A stretch of DNA of 64,000 bases from Stenocarpella maydis (taxonomy: Eukaryota > Ascomycota > Sordariomycetes > Diaporthales > Diaporthaceae), in NCBI GenBank assembly GCA_002270565.1, contig NQMI01000010.1, positions 261,429 through 325,428 on the forward strand, given 5' to 3'. The notes beneath the pieces are model-generated. The model ran no database searches, had not been told where the DNA came from, and was given only the letters and a program-made list of their open reading frames with translations. The translations under genes and the position numbers were made by a program. Below are positions 22,764 through 33,987 of the stretch, in pieces (the first letter of the stretch is position 1; each line of letters begins with the position of its first letter).

Positions 22764-24008
22764 ATGCCCGATCCTGCGAAGTCAGAAGTTCCACGCCCAA
22801 CACACTCAGCCAGCAGCGCGGCCATGAGTACCAAAGACGGCGGCGCCAGAATAACCTCATATATGTGGTACATCCACGTCCTAGTGAGTGTGAACGCAGC
22901 ACACCGCCTGCGGGACAGTCTTGCCCAGCTACTGGACAACGGAACAACAACAGTTACAACCACAACTTCAAGTTCGCTTCCATACCCGAACCCCATCGAA
23001 ACCAACGACGACAACGACACCGGCGAAAATAGCGCGAGTGGCAGCAGCAGCAACCAGCCAAGCCACCAAGATGATGTGCTCGGCGCAGCGAACCAGATAG
23101 ACGACCTCGCCGACTACCTGGTCCTTGACTTCTTCAACCGGTCAATGCTGGAGACGCTCCTCAACAACGCGCCCGTCGAGGTACACAAGGGTGGCTACGA
23201 CGAGGTCCTGGCCGGTATCCCCACGCACTTTCGCGAGGAGTTCTGCTGCCGGCTGTATTGCCTGTTGTTCAGCAAATATATCTTGGCGTGGCCCCCAGGC
23301 ATCGCCGTGCCCGAACCCGCCCGTGGCCCCACTTCTACAGCTACTTCTGCTGCTGCCGCCTCCACCGATAATGCTGCGGTGGATGCAAGCACTGCTGGCC
23401 CTGAAGCTACCGCGATGAGCACTGGCTCACAGAGAGCCGTGGGGAAGAGCAACCGCAGCCCGATTCAAGCTCCCAGCAGCAGGGACGATGCAAGGAAGGA
23501 CGAGATCATGTTCCACATGAACGAGATTACCACCGACGACGAGGCCGACAATACGTTCGACGGCGAGGATGACAGGCACCCTGACAGCTCCGAACCGCTG
23601 AGCCCAGGCTACCAGTCCACACCCGGGCCCGCAAGCCCCTGGTCCGACACGCCCTCGCCGGGGTACGGCTCAGAGCTTGCAAGGGCTGCCTATCTCGGCA
23701 CTGTGAGTGATCCGCAGCCGATCCAGTACCTGGGCGACTGCGGCCGCAGCAGGGAGGACGGCCCTGCCCGAGCCGCATACGCAGGGCCGGGTTCAGGAGC
23801 ACGTGAAAGCCACGGCGGTTGTATGCTGTCGCCATTGTGGAACCCAAGACGCCAACCAGTGCTCGCGCACGTCACCCCACAGGACCTGGCAGCCTCGTTT
23901 GTGGACACGGGTCTTGGCCAGAACGAGCAGCAGGCCAGCCACACTGGACCCTGCTGCCCCTGCCGCGCAGGGGAGGTTTGGCCGCACGGCGAGGGAGCAC
24001 AACGATAA
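22764..24008 (+). CDS. Hypothetical protein, acidic Ser/Pro-rich
   Basis: Uninterrupted 414-codon frame with a well-placed TATA box. The first half has a short helical region (AAHRLRDSLAQLLD at about 50-63), a low-complexity Thr/Ser/Asn stretch, and a conserved-looking block of about 65 residues with ANQIDDLADYLVLDFFNR and HFREEFCCRLYCLLF. The second half is Ala/Ser-rich, then acidic (EITTDDEADNTFDGEDD) and Pro/Ser-rich (PLSPGYQSTPGPASPWSDTP), probably disordered. No signal peptide or membrane helix. A GTGAGT...CCCAG segment of 45 bp starting near 22,883 is in frame and could be a very short intron. No family recognised; coding status rests on length, promoter and composition. Confidence 0.6.
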   Translation: MPDPAKSEVPRPTHSASSAAMSTKDGGARITSYMWYIHVLVSVNAAHRLRDSLAQLLDNGTTTVTTTTSSSLPYPNPIETNDDNDTGENSASGSSSNQPSHQDDVLGAANQIDDLADYLVLDFFNRSMLETLLNNAPVEVHKGGYDEVLAGIPTHFREEFCCRLYCLLFSKYILAWPPGIAVPEPARGPTSTATSAAAASTDNAAVDASTAGPEATAMSTGSQRAVGKSNRSPIQAPSSRDDARKDEIMFHMNEITTDDEADNTFDGEDDRHPDSSEPLSPGYQSTPGPASPWSDTPSPGYGSELARAAYLGTVSDPQPIQYLGDCGRSREDGPARAAYAGPGSGARESHGGCMLSPLWNPRRQPVLAHVTPQDLAASFVDTGLGQNEQQASHTGPCCPCRAGEVWPHGEGAQR

Positions 24009-24913
24009 ACCTTCTTCTTCGCTTCGACGCTTTCGATCGAGGGATCCGGCGAATTCCGTGTCCCCGGTATGTACACTTTTTGCCCGGCAGGATGGTAAAA
24101 TGGGTACGGTACCCTCGACAAACTAACTGGATGAGGAGGCTTTGGGTACACACACAGGTGCAGGTTCCCGCGATACTGCCGAGTCCAGTAAACAAGCTTC
24201 AATGTTCAACCTTGAGCGCCCTGCCGTTCGCGCACCACAGAGGCGTCGTCAATGGTCAACAAGAGCTCGCACACGGAGTAGCGGTCAAGATCATATCAAA
24301 TATGAACGGTGTTGTGCCTCAGCGTGTTGCTCCCGTGACTGGGTTGAAGGATGTGGGGATAACGATAATGGGATGACAACTGAGGGGTCGGGTTGGGATG
24401 TCGCGCTCCGACCGGTTACGGTAGTGAATCCTCCTGGAGAGGTGTCACCCCAGTCACACGTTGGCTCGGCCGGAGATCCTAGGGCCGCGTCCGTTTTTTG
24501 CTCCCCGACGTCAGACGGCTGGCGTGGGGTGGTCTGCCATGGATCCACGCACAAGCTAGAAGGCTTTGAAGGTTCCATGGATTCGCGAGTCCCAGTCCCT
24601 ATAGACAGCCACCTTTCCGAATTGCCGCTCGTATGTACGTCTATCTCCATCCAAGGCAACACACGGCACGTCACAGGACGCCGGTCATGGTTGGAGCGCA
24701 TGTAGACAATAGATTGATAAGTCATTTGCGGAAATTTAAGCAGTCCGTTGGCGAGGTGATAGCGCTCTTTCCCTGCATCCTCAGCATCCACCTTTTGATC
24801 TGCCATTGTGACGTGCACTACTGCAAGCCAGAAATCGAGAAGTGCCTCTTAGATAAACACAGTTCCTCCCGCGACCGGTGTAGACCCCCGCCCCCCCTGG
24901 GCGGCACCCCGAG
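24009..24913. other. Intergenic, overlapping short frames only
   Basis: Frames of 175-187 codons occur on both strands (24,142-24,705 plus; 24,291-24,818 minus) over the same DNA, with no recognisable domain, so neither is called as a gene. Confidence 0.4.
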
Positions 24914-25328
24914 CTATTGAGCATGTTTCTCATCGCCTCGAGCCATGAGCTGGTCGGGGAAATTGTCAGCGAAACCGTCCCAGTTTTGTCTGTGATTCTT
25001 GCTTTCGAAGAACGGGGAGGGCAAGAACCCAGCAGCTAATGATGTCTGCGAGATCCGAGCCACAGAATTCTGCACCGCGATGTCCTCTGCACGGCTGCAT
25101 TCAGTGCAGTGCAGTGTGCTCATGTGACAACTCACTTGGGTCTCTGGGCTGCGGCTTGGGCTGCGGTGGCTTCGGCGGCGGCCCTTTGGGAGGCTGACTG
25201 TCGAGAGTCGTGGAAAAGATGCTAACTGCCATGACTGAGTGCCAAGGTAGTGTTGAGAACACGAGGGAGCGGATGCCCGGTAGCGGTATCCCGCGAATAA
25301 TACTATGTGGACACACCGAGATGTGCAC
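24914..25328 (-). CDS. Possible small two-exon protein, unknown
   Basis: Model: exon 25,136-25,328, intron 25,087-25,135 (donor GTGAGT, acceptor GCAG), exon 24,914-25,086, 121 residues in phase. The N-terminus is hydrophobic and basic (RGIPLPGIRSLVFSTLPW) with a Pro-Lys repeat PPKGPPPKPPQPKPQP, and the C-terminus is a compact charged tail (FFESKNHRQNWDGFADNF...MARGDEKHAQ). This layout resembles small mitochondrial or membrane-anchored fungal proteins, but I recognise no family. The intron is short, and a start at 25,232 is possible. Confidence 0.35.
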
Positions 25329-25399
25329 TGCATTCGGCGGCCTTTATGCAGCGCAGCCAATGCTCAGTGACCGAGAAGAGGTAAAATGATTCCGACTAG

Positions 25400-28249
25400 G
25401 GCTTGATGGTCTGCATGGAGGAAGAGTCTCGGGCCGTTCGTTGGGAGTGTGCGAATACTCGTCTCACGGCCAGCATCTTCCGGAAGCGAAGGGTTGAATT
25501 TATAGCTGCGCCAGCCTGGCCACCGAGTATCCTGCACGAAAAGAACAAAGATTTAGCAGTCTTGAGCACCGCAGCAGCTCTGCATGTTCGGCGAGGTGAA
25601 CGGCTCACTCGAGCGGGTCTCAGTTTTGTGCTGGGCAACGGGCTGACAGCCAGGGGTGGCGAGATCACGGGTGCGGCCGCCTCCAGAGCTCATTGGATGT
25701 AGTTCCAACATGGTTGCCAACCTGTTGGCAGGCCGTCTGTTGGTTCATCCATGATGCGGAGGCCGGTGAGGGCGCAAATGAAGCATTCGTGAGATCCCCA
25801 TAGGGTGAGGCGATGTTCGGCCACGCTGGAGCCACTGAGACTCCTGAGACGGGCCTTGTACTCGAGTGACCGGGCCGTGCTACACAGTTGCTCGTGGCAT
25901 AAGGCTCAAGAGGCCGAGGCAACGGCTAGCAGGCCCCCTCAACGAATTGGCTTGGTAGATGATGCAAAAATTGGCATGCGGACGACGGTGGTCAGGCCTT
26001 TGACGCCGAAATGAGACGCCAAAGAGGAGAATATCATGGCCCTCAAGTCGTACGGCATGAAGCTGTTCAACCCGGTAGGGAGCAGGCCGACCGCTACTTG
26101 TGCGGCAAGGCCAATGATTGACTGCCTTGTTCGTCGAGGTCGACAGATGCAAGGAGCGACACGGTTCCGGCGCAATCTTTTTGAGTCAAGCCGACACTTC
26201 TGTGCGATGCGGACGGGCGGTGACTACCGGGAGGGGCGGGGACATGTTGCCTGTTCACGAGATCCAGGCCCAGGTGCGAGTCCCAAACCGAGACTGGATG
26301 CCCCCCTCCCCTCGCCAGCCCGACCAACCACCCCACGTTAGGAGGGGGTCCTCGCAGCATTTGCGACCCAACCATCGACTGAAGTACTGAGAGGGGAACG
26401 CCAGAATCCTCTTCGTCCGAGACTGGAGCTTTTGCCAATCGAGGGGAGTGCCTTGCTCGCCTAGTGTTGCGCTTATCCCCGTTGGTATATCTCGGTTGGA
26501 GATGTCGGAAAGCCCGCCTTGCCCGTTGCAGCAACGAGTGAGAACAGCGCCGGGCGTGTGATGCAGACGGGCAGGAAATCCATTCTTCTCTGGCACGTAA
26601 ATATGAACGATCGCGAGTGGGAGATTCAAGACCGCTTGATTAACCGTGCGTATATTTTTTAAGTGTGAAGAAGAAGAGGAGAAAAGAAGGAGGGAGACTC
26701 AGGATGCGCGGACGAAGTCGTCGAGAAGCAAAAATGTCTACTCTGACTCAGCACGTGACCGCCGGGCCCACATGTCCTGGTACGTACCGCTTTTTAGCGC
26801 CCGAGCTGTACACTAAAACTTTCGGTGGGGCGCTCTGCCTTTCCTTGAAAAATTTCAACACCAAACATCAAACATTTCTCTCTCGCTCTCTCTCGCTCTC
26901 TTTCTCTTTCTCCCTTCCTTCTCACCAACCAACCATCGACCAAGGAACCATCGCAACCGCGTTTTCGACCATCGCGGTGACGCTCAGCCAGCCGCACCCA
27001 ACGCCAGTAGAGATGGCTTCTCTACTGGCAGTTGGCGCAGCACAGACACGGCTTTGCAACTCGGCACAGGTTTGAAGCCATTCTCTCCTTCTCCCGCAGC
27101 AGTCAACTCGGCTCCAATTGGGCTGTGCTTGCTATTCCGCTCTCGCGCGCCTGTTTCTCTCTTCTCCCATCATCGCATGCAGAGGCCCAAGGGAGAGGGC
27201 GAGGACACTCGTCTTCAAAACCACAAATTGCCTACCGCTGTGTTCTCTCTATGCACAAGACGGTCAACTTTTTTTATATCGTTCGAGTGGAAGAGCAACA
27301 CCAGGGTCTAGACAACCCGTCCAATCCACCCTGCTGGTGTAGACCAAAGTGCAGCAGCAGGACTAATGCGGACAGACATCCTCCCAGCACTGCAAGGTCG
27401 GATTTCAATTGGAGATGGGGAAGGGTGGTCTTGAAGCGGCTCGACTGGTCCGCCTTCGGCACGGCTGACTTGTGAGGAGGAGACGGCCGCGATGGTGGCT
27501 GTCATTTCCATCGGAAGCCGCCAGAGCCCCGCCCAGCCAGCCCGTCCTCAAGCTGGAGTCACTCAGCCAGTCGGTCGGTCCAGGAAGTGTGGCATAGACG
27601 GAACATTCACATTCATCACGACCTCTTGCACCGACACAACTGGACCTGTGCCCAGCGATCCTCTGTTCGCCTCGTGTGAATTCAGGGTTGATTGCTGAGG
27701 CAGTTCGATCACACCAAGGAGCCATCAAATCCTCATGATGTCAATTTCCAATCGACAGGTCCTAGATCAATCGGGGTTTGGGAAGCCGGGTTCGCTGTAA
27801 GCTTGAGCCCGGTGGAACTCTCCCATGAAGACGCCATATTCCACTCCGTTCGCCGAGATCGTCGATCTTTGAGGTTGGGGAAAACCATGGCTTTCGCCTA
27901 CATTATATATAATGCATAGCGTGCACACTTGTTCCCTTTCTGTCTAGTCTGGCTGCTCTTTCCTGGTAGGATCCTTTCCAATGAGATAATTCAACCAATA
28001 AAAAAAAAACAGCTAAGCAATCAGTCGCCTGTCGGAAACTTCCATGTTGACATGCGACCCACGTCTGTCTGTCTGGCTGGCTGGCTGGCTGGCTGGCTGG
28101 CTTGCCCGACCCAGCATCCGCTCAACCCAAAATCACGACTTCGGTCATGATCATGACGCTCCAATTCATCGCAAAGCTCATTCGAATATGACTTAAGCAA
28201 AAACACACTGAGCGCCCGTCGTCGCTAAGAAAGGACCGCTCTTCAGACC
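25400..28249. other. Intergenic 2.8 kb with CT-rich leader-like tract and repeats
   Basis: No convincing gene. A pyrimidine tract at about 26,878-26,930 (CTCTCTCGCTCTCTC) followed by an ATG at 27,013 (MASLLAVGAAQ) looks like a fungal 5' leader, but the frame closes after 20 codons and I found no splice route to a longer frame; it may be a non-coding transcript or a start of an unrecognised gene. A GGCT tetranucleotide run lies at about 28,065-28,105. Confidence 0.4.
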
Positions 28250-31026
28250 TCAAGACTCGCCGTCCATCTCGATGTACCTGTTGCCCAGGAAAGAGAGCAA
28301 GAACTTGGACAGTAAGCGCCCAGCGTAGTCATATTCGACGTTGCGTGGGTACGGGTGGCTTTCGCCGACGGCTGCCATTGGGGGCGGCATCACCAGCCAG
28401 TCGAGCTCACCAACTACGAAGAAAACCGCCCCGTCAGTATCTATCGCCCAGAGCTTCCCGCTTGGCCAAGCAAACAGCTAGTTGTGTCGGGCTGGAAGAT
28501 TACTCACATCCCAAGTCCACCATTCTCCTCAGGCTCAATATAAGCTCCATTGCCGCGCCGTCCAGCTCGCTGTCCTTGTCATGGCTGGCGTCCACCACCG
28601 GGTTGAAGGACCTCGTTGGGGGGTCCCTCGAATGTGATTGATATATCTGGTGGAACTGATAGGCGAACTGTTTGAAGGGCATGTCCTCGATGGCCTTGTT
28701 AGCCTCGAGGGCCTCGGCGCGGCGGAAGACGGCAGGCTGGCGTTTGCGTATCTCGATCTCGCTCTTGGATATGGCGAAGATGTCGGCCGACACCTGCATC
28801 GACTCCATGAGCAGGCAGAAGACGATAAACGCCGCCGTGCACGGCGCCCACTCGGCCTTGCCCCGCCTCTTGAGCATCTTGCTGAACTCGTCGAACAGCA
28901 GCGCTACGTTTTCCAGGACTAGCTCGTCCACCACGGCCTTGAGCTGTCGGTTGAGCAGGCGCGGCGTCATCCACTGCCCGCTCGAGGCCACCGGGTTGAC
29001 GTCCCGTAGGCTCCGGAGACAGTGCGGCGTCATGGTCAAGTGGTGCGACAACAGGTAGAACATGGTGTAGGTGCTCAGCGCCCGCCGCACGATCCCCGAC
29101 CCGGACTGCTGCGCGTACCGCCGCACCACCCCCAGCGCCCACCGCGGCAATTCCGTCTTGCCGGTCACCGCGGACGTCAACTGGTGGTGCCAGTCGGGCT
29201 CCTGCACCATGTCATCGACGTACTTCTCCAGCTTGCGCCTCAGCTCCGACTTGAATGACGCACCGATCCCCTCAGGGTCCAGCCCCAGCGGCGCGGCCCT
29301 CCGTGCCTGCAGCTGGACGCCGTCTTCGCCCCCTTCTCCGTCGTTGCTGCCCACCTCGTGGTACCAGTGCTCCATGACATCCGACGCCGGCGCCAGAGGC
29401 GTGAAGAACTTGGCCCTGACGGACAGCTTGGACCGCAGGCCAGGCCCGGACGACAGCACGACCGTGGCCTGGCGCTCGACCCCATCGAGCGTGAAGCTGG
29501 CGACGTTGTCGGCGATGAAGCGCGCCATCTCGTCGCGCCCGAAGTGGCGGCGTGTGAAGGGCGGGAACAGCACCCGCGTGAAGTCCTCAAACTGCCAGCA
29601 CACCGCCTGCGGCACCTGCGCGCAGAAGCGCTCGCAGCTGCGGCACGGCCGCTGCTCGTCGCACTTGACCTTGCGCACGCGGCAGCAGAAGCACGCGCCC
29701 TTTTGCCGCACCGCCAGCGCGTTGGCCCGCGTGTCGTTGGACAGCGCTCCCTTGCGGCCCTTCTGCGACGACTTGGACGCGTGCGGTGTCCCGTCAAACC
29801 CCCTGCCCCCCTTGGCCCACGTGTCCGGCGTCGCGTTGCAGAACAGGAACACGGGGTTCTCGGATGGGGTTGCGCCTGTGGACCCCTGTTCCCCTCCCCC
29901 TTGTGTTGCTGTGGCCGCCGCCGGCGCCGACAGGAACGGTGGCGTCGAGCTCTTGCGCTTCTGGGTCTTGCGTACCTTTGACGTGGCACGGTCCCTCCTG
30001 TCTGCAGTGGGTATCGGGATTGCCCTGGTCGAGGCCCACCTGCTCCCCTCGAGTCTGGATTGAAGCGATCCGGGTGAGGCCTTCGGGCTCAGGTCGATGG
30101 ACGACCCTGACCCTGACGGGGGTGTGAAGTGGCCAAGAGATGAGCCCGAGTTAGCCTCGAACGAATCGGGGACGACAGGTGTATTGTAGGATTGCTGCAT
30201 TGGAATATGGCTCCATGGAGGGGAGGCGTCGACGCCCGTCTGCATAGAAGAAGGGATATTGAAGGGCACAAGCGACTGGGGCTGCGCATCCTCCAGGCCG
30301 AACCCAGCATCTGGCAGCATGGGGAAGTTGTTTAGTCCGAAATCAAACTCTAGGTATATTCAGCACTTACTTCCTCTTCACGAACACAGTCGGCAACATG
30401 GCCAGAAAGCCACTGCATTGGGGAGATGAGTGGGACCGGGCATTCTTTGACTGACCATTTAGGCTTTGCTCAAGCAGAGCGGCGGCATTTGTTCCCACAC
30501 CAAAGGCTTGCCCCTGCTGCAGCGCTTGGGCAACAAATTGACCGTGCGACACATGCTGCTGAGTATTCAGGGGCGAGCTGGAGAATGTGAAACTTGTCGC
30601 CCCGTTGCCCACGCCGGTAGCCTCAGGTGACCCGTTGGCGAAGGATGCGGCGCTATTCTGTGGCGATACGGATAGAGCGTGGTCTATGACGGGCCCTGGT
30701 GACGGCGTCTGCAACAACATGTGCTGCTGCCGCTGCTGCCGCTGCTGCTGCCGTTGGTAATGTTGGTGTTGGTGTTGGTGCTGCTGATGCTGATGCTGAT
30801 GCTGATGCTGATGCTGATGAGCAGCAGCGTTGCCAACGACTGCCCACGAACCCTGGCTGACGATCGACGGGCTGGTGTCGAAGCCAAGCGATCCGGCGAG
30901 CTGCCGGAGCGACTCGGCTGTATTGCCACCGCCGTTCGCGTCGAGAAACTGCCACGACTCCAGGTCATCGTCCATCTGGGAGAACCCAGACATGGGCGAT
31001 GTCCCGGACGAGATGACGGATGCCAT
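28250..31026 (-). CDS. Zn2Cys6 fungal transcription factor with His/Gln repeat N-terminus
   Basis: Nuclear DNA-binding regulator. Proposed model of three exons: 30,414-31,026, 28,508-30,349 and 28,250-28,413, about 872 residues. Exon 1 encodes a disordered Ser/Gln-rich region starting MASVISSGTSPMSGF with a His-Gln dipeptide run coded by CATCAG repeats. Exon 2 holds the binuclear zinc cluster at about residues 420-455 (CFCCRVRKVKCDEQRPCRSC followed by two further Cys), then a long helical region with LRRMVDLG. The last intron 28,414-28,507 (donor GTGAGT, acceptor CGTAG) is firm, leading to a tail ending EMDGES. The first junction is not: the best-looking intron there breaks phase (see findings), and the 64-bp intron 30,350-30,413 is the phase-consistent alternative. 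Targets unknown. A start at 31,194 would add a His-rich segment. Confidence 0.8.
30735..30825 (-). repeat. Trinucleotide/hexanucleotide repeat coding Gln and His-Gln runs
   Basis: On the plus strand CTGATG units repeat from about 30,784 to 30,818, preceded by CTG/TTG/GTTGGT and CCGCTGCTG variants. Translated on the minus strand they give HQHQHQ and QQQRQQRQQ runs inside the transcription factor. Such tracts are length-variable in fungi. Confidence 0.85.
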
Positions 31027-33987
31027 GTGGACGTCTCCTTGCCTGTTCAAGCGGCTGCTGCTGTTTCTGCTGAACGCGCTCCCCTCCTCGTGCTCGAGGG
31101 GCCTATCTGCTTGGGCAGGACGGTGGTGCACGCCGCCGTGTCCCTCGTGGTGGTGCTGGTGGCAGTGGTGGTGATGCTCTTCGCCCAGAGGCATAGAAAG
31201 AAGAAGAGAAGGAGGAGGAGGGGGGGGGGAGAAGGCTGCTGCGGTTCCGCGTTGCGATCCAGCTTCACGGCTTTGGAGGACTTTCTCCTCTCGCCGGGAT
31301 GACTGCAGTATGTGCCGCTGGTTCTCCTTCTTCCCTTCAGTCCAATCGTCTTCGCACTGCCAAGACGAGATATGCGCTTGGAGTCGTGTCGATGCAGTGC
31401 TGATGTGACCTTGCGCCTTGCTGCGGTCTTCTGGGCTTTCCCTCTTTCCAATTTATCGGGACTCTCTCATGTGCACATCTGCATATGCGCGTGCGCTCGA
31501 AAGGAAGGAGAGTGGACTAGGGAAGCTGCATTAGGCGGGTTATCTCGTGTCTCCTTTTCCCTTTTCCTATATGCCCCCCGCCGACCAAGATGAGACACAA
31601 CCCACATACGCGGCCTGCCCGTGTTCCTCCACCTCGTACCTCCCAGCTTGGTCTCCCGTCAGACGCAAAAAGTACGGACCCTAGCGCTGCGGGACGGGCG
31701 ACAAGTTCGGCAGATGGGCACTCAGTGTCGCTGCCACGTCTCCTCTGTGTATCCTGCGGCTCGGGTGTTGCCTTGTGGAAGCACCTGCATGAGGGATGAG
31801 GGGCGAATATAATCTCGGGTTGTTGTTTGGCCCAAGCAGCAACTACCGTTCAGGAAGGGCGGGATAAGAGGCTGACCACAGAAGACTCACGATGGAACAT
31901 TGCGCCGGGGAAACGCAGGCCGCCGGGAGAGGACTTGGTGGTGGTTTTATTTCCATCAGTCTGGGAATTGTCTCGCGGCTCACTGCCCAGCGCCCACTCA
32001 GCCGCTATACCCCATGAGGCGACCGACAGACAAGGATGGCTTGGACGGCCCAGCCAATGCGACCCCCGCAACGTGGCCGAGAGAGGGCTATCTCAAGCCT
32101 TTCTCTCTTGACATGATGGTGTGGGCTGCCGGTCTACCTGCAGCAGGGGTCCTTCGCTTTTCCTCAAGCAGTCACTCACAGCCGTCTCCCGTTTTAGTTC
32201 TCCTTTCCTCTGTCCGTCGTTGCCAGCCGCATAACAATACAAGAGCGATGTCCATGAGGCCTGCCACAGCGTACGCGGCCATGGCATGGGGCTGTGCCCG
32301 GGAAAGCTTCGAACAGGAGCCCCATGTCCTTCGTTTGGCCATACGGACTCGACGGGTCGGGCTGGAACAACAGTCCTTCCAGCCTGCGCACGTCGCTCGG
32401 GCGGTGCCAAGAGCAGCCATGGCACTGCGTTCTGCCATCTGTCATGTGTCATGTCACTCCAGATGCACATATGCGTCCTGTGCGCCCGACGTCGTCCCCG
32501 GCAGCAGCAGCAGGATGCCGGCGCGGCGACCGCGAACAACCCCCCGGGCGCACTTCAGCATGTCGTGGAACACAAACCGCTGGCCTGTGGGGGGGTTTCG
32601 CAACATTCGATTTCTGTTGTGGCACGAGGGAAAAAGAGAGGGAAAAGAAGCCTGACATTGTCCCCAATCGGGAGTGCTCCTAATGAAGCGGTGCTGCCAC
32701 ACACGCACACGCACCCAACAGCCCCCTCTTCCCGCTAGAATCTAGTGAAAAAGTCTACCTTTTCTCCCCCAGTCGGAGCGGAAATCAGGGCCGAAAGTTG
32801 TGCTGCTCAATTACAGCATGCAAGGACGGTAGCAGCAGTCTCTCCCTGCGAGACCATACTGAATTCACCACGTTATAAAGTAGACGCTTCCTCTAATGTT
32901 TGGGGGCATAGCCAGATGGCGAGAAGAAGCAAATGACAGTTGCAGAAATAAAAAAATAAAAAAAAGGGGGGGGGGGGACTTCGCCATCGTTGCAGCCGCC
33001 GCCCAGGGGATTGCAGAAAATTGAGAGAGAAAAGGAGAAAAGCACGGCAGGAGGGAGGGCAGTGCAGAGAACACAGGCATGCAATTGCGAGGGCAAGTAA
33101 CAACAGCACGACATCCGACAACTCCCCCAAGTCAAATCTTGCCGCCCTCGGTTCATCCCTATCCCACCTGACGCCTCTTCCCAAAACCCGCTGATGGCGA
33201 GTCCCCTCTAACGTCCGATGTCTCCCGACCACTGCAGAATTGCGTGCGAACACAGGCTAACACGTTGATGCCAGCCAGACATTACCGGCCAGCACCAAAA
33301 GCGCAACAACAACAGAGAGCGAGGTCGCCCTCTCGGATAAGGCTTCGCTTCCATGTCCAACCCAGGTATTACGCGCACGGCAGACTTGCTCGCTGCTCTG
33401 AATGCCAGTCTCTCAATTTGTCTTTTCCCTTTCCCTTTCCCTTTCCCTTTCCCTTGCCGTTTGCCATTTTCTCTTGCGCTCGTGTCATGGGGCTCGTGAA
33501 TGTGCGTCCTGAAAATATCATTCCCTGTGTTTTTTTTTCGTGGTTTGGATATTGTACACTGCCGTCCCGTTGGACTACTCTCCTCGGCTGCCGAGTAAGT
33601 GTTAGGGAGATGAGGAGGTTCGCCCAGGGGCTGCTGCCGATCCCTCATCGCCTTGATCTGTTCTCCTGCATCTCCCTCCTTCCAGTGGAATGATGGGTGA
33701 TTCCTGTGCGTGAAACGTATAATGCATAACTAGCTCCCCGGCCCCGTATCGAGAAGTCGACCGCGCCATGAAGGCTGACCTGGTAAGAAAGAAAACGTGT
33801 GATGGCGCCCACAGAGTGCTGGGCAGCCAATGGTGAGTTGGAAGCTCGATCCGTGCTCAAGGCTCACGGGATCGATGGGGAAAACGTATAGAATATGTTG
33901 CAGCGTGGTTGTACCTCACACCTTCACCACGACCCCCCCCCCCGGGTGGGGATTTGACCTGCCAGTGGTCAACATGACCTGGTCTCC
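31027..33987. promoter_or_regulatory. Long upstream region of the Zn2Cys6 gene
   Basis: About 3 kb between this gene's start and the end of the next minus-strand gene. The first 200 bp upstream are purine/pyrimidine-biased, as fungal leaders are. Poly-A/poly-G junction at about 32,950-32,980 and a CCCTTT hexamer run at about 33,424-33,456. No convincing coding frame; overlapping frames on both strands of up to 250 codons at 31,900-32,655 lack recognisable content. Confidence 0.45.

Noticed and set aside
23690..24202. 170-codon minus-strand frame opposite the orphan gene
   Set aside because: It overlaps the better supported plus-strand frame, which has a TATA box; no domain found.
26665..27075. 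136-codon frame containing LSRSLSLSFSFSLPS
   Set aside because: Product of a CT microsatellite, with no recognisable protein content.
28638..30127. Long plus-strand frames opposite the large Zn2Cys6 gene (up to 330 codons)
   Set aside because: GC-rich shadow frames of a real coding exon on the minus strand; they carry no domain.
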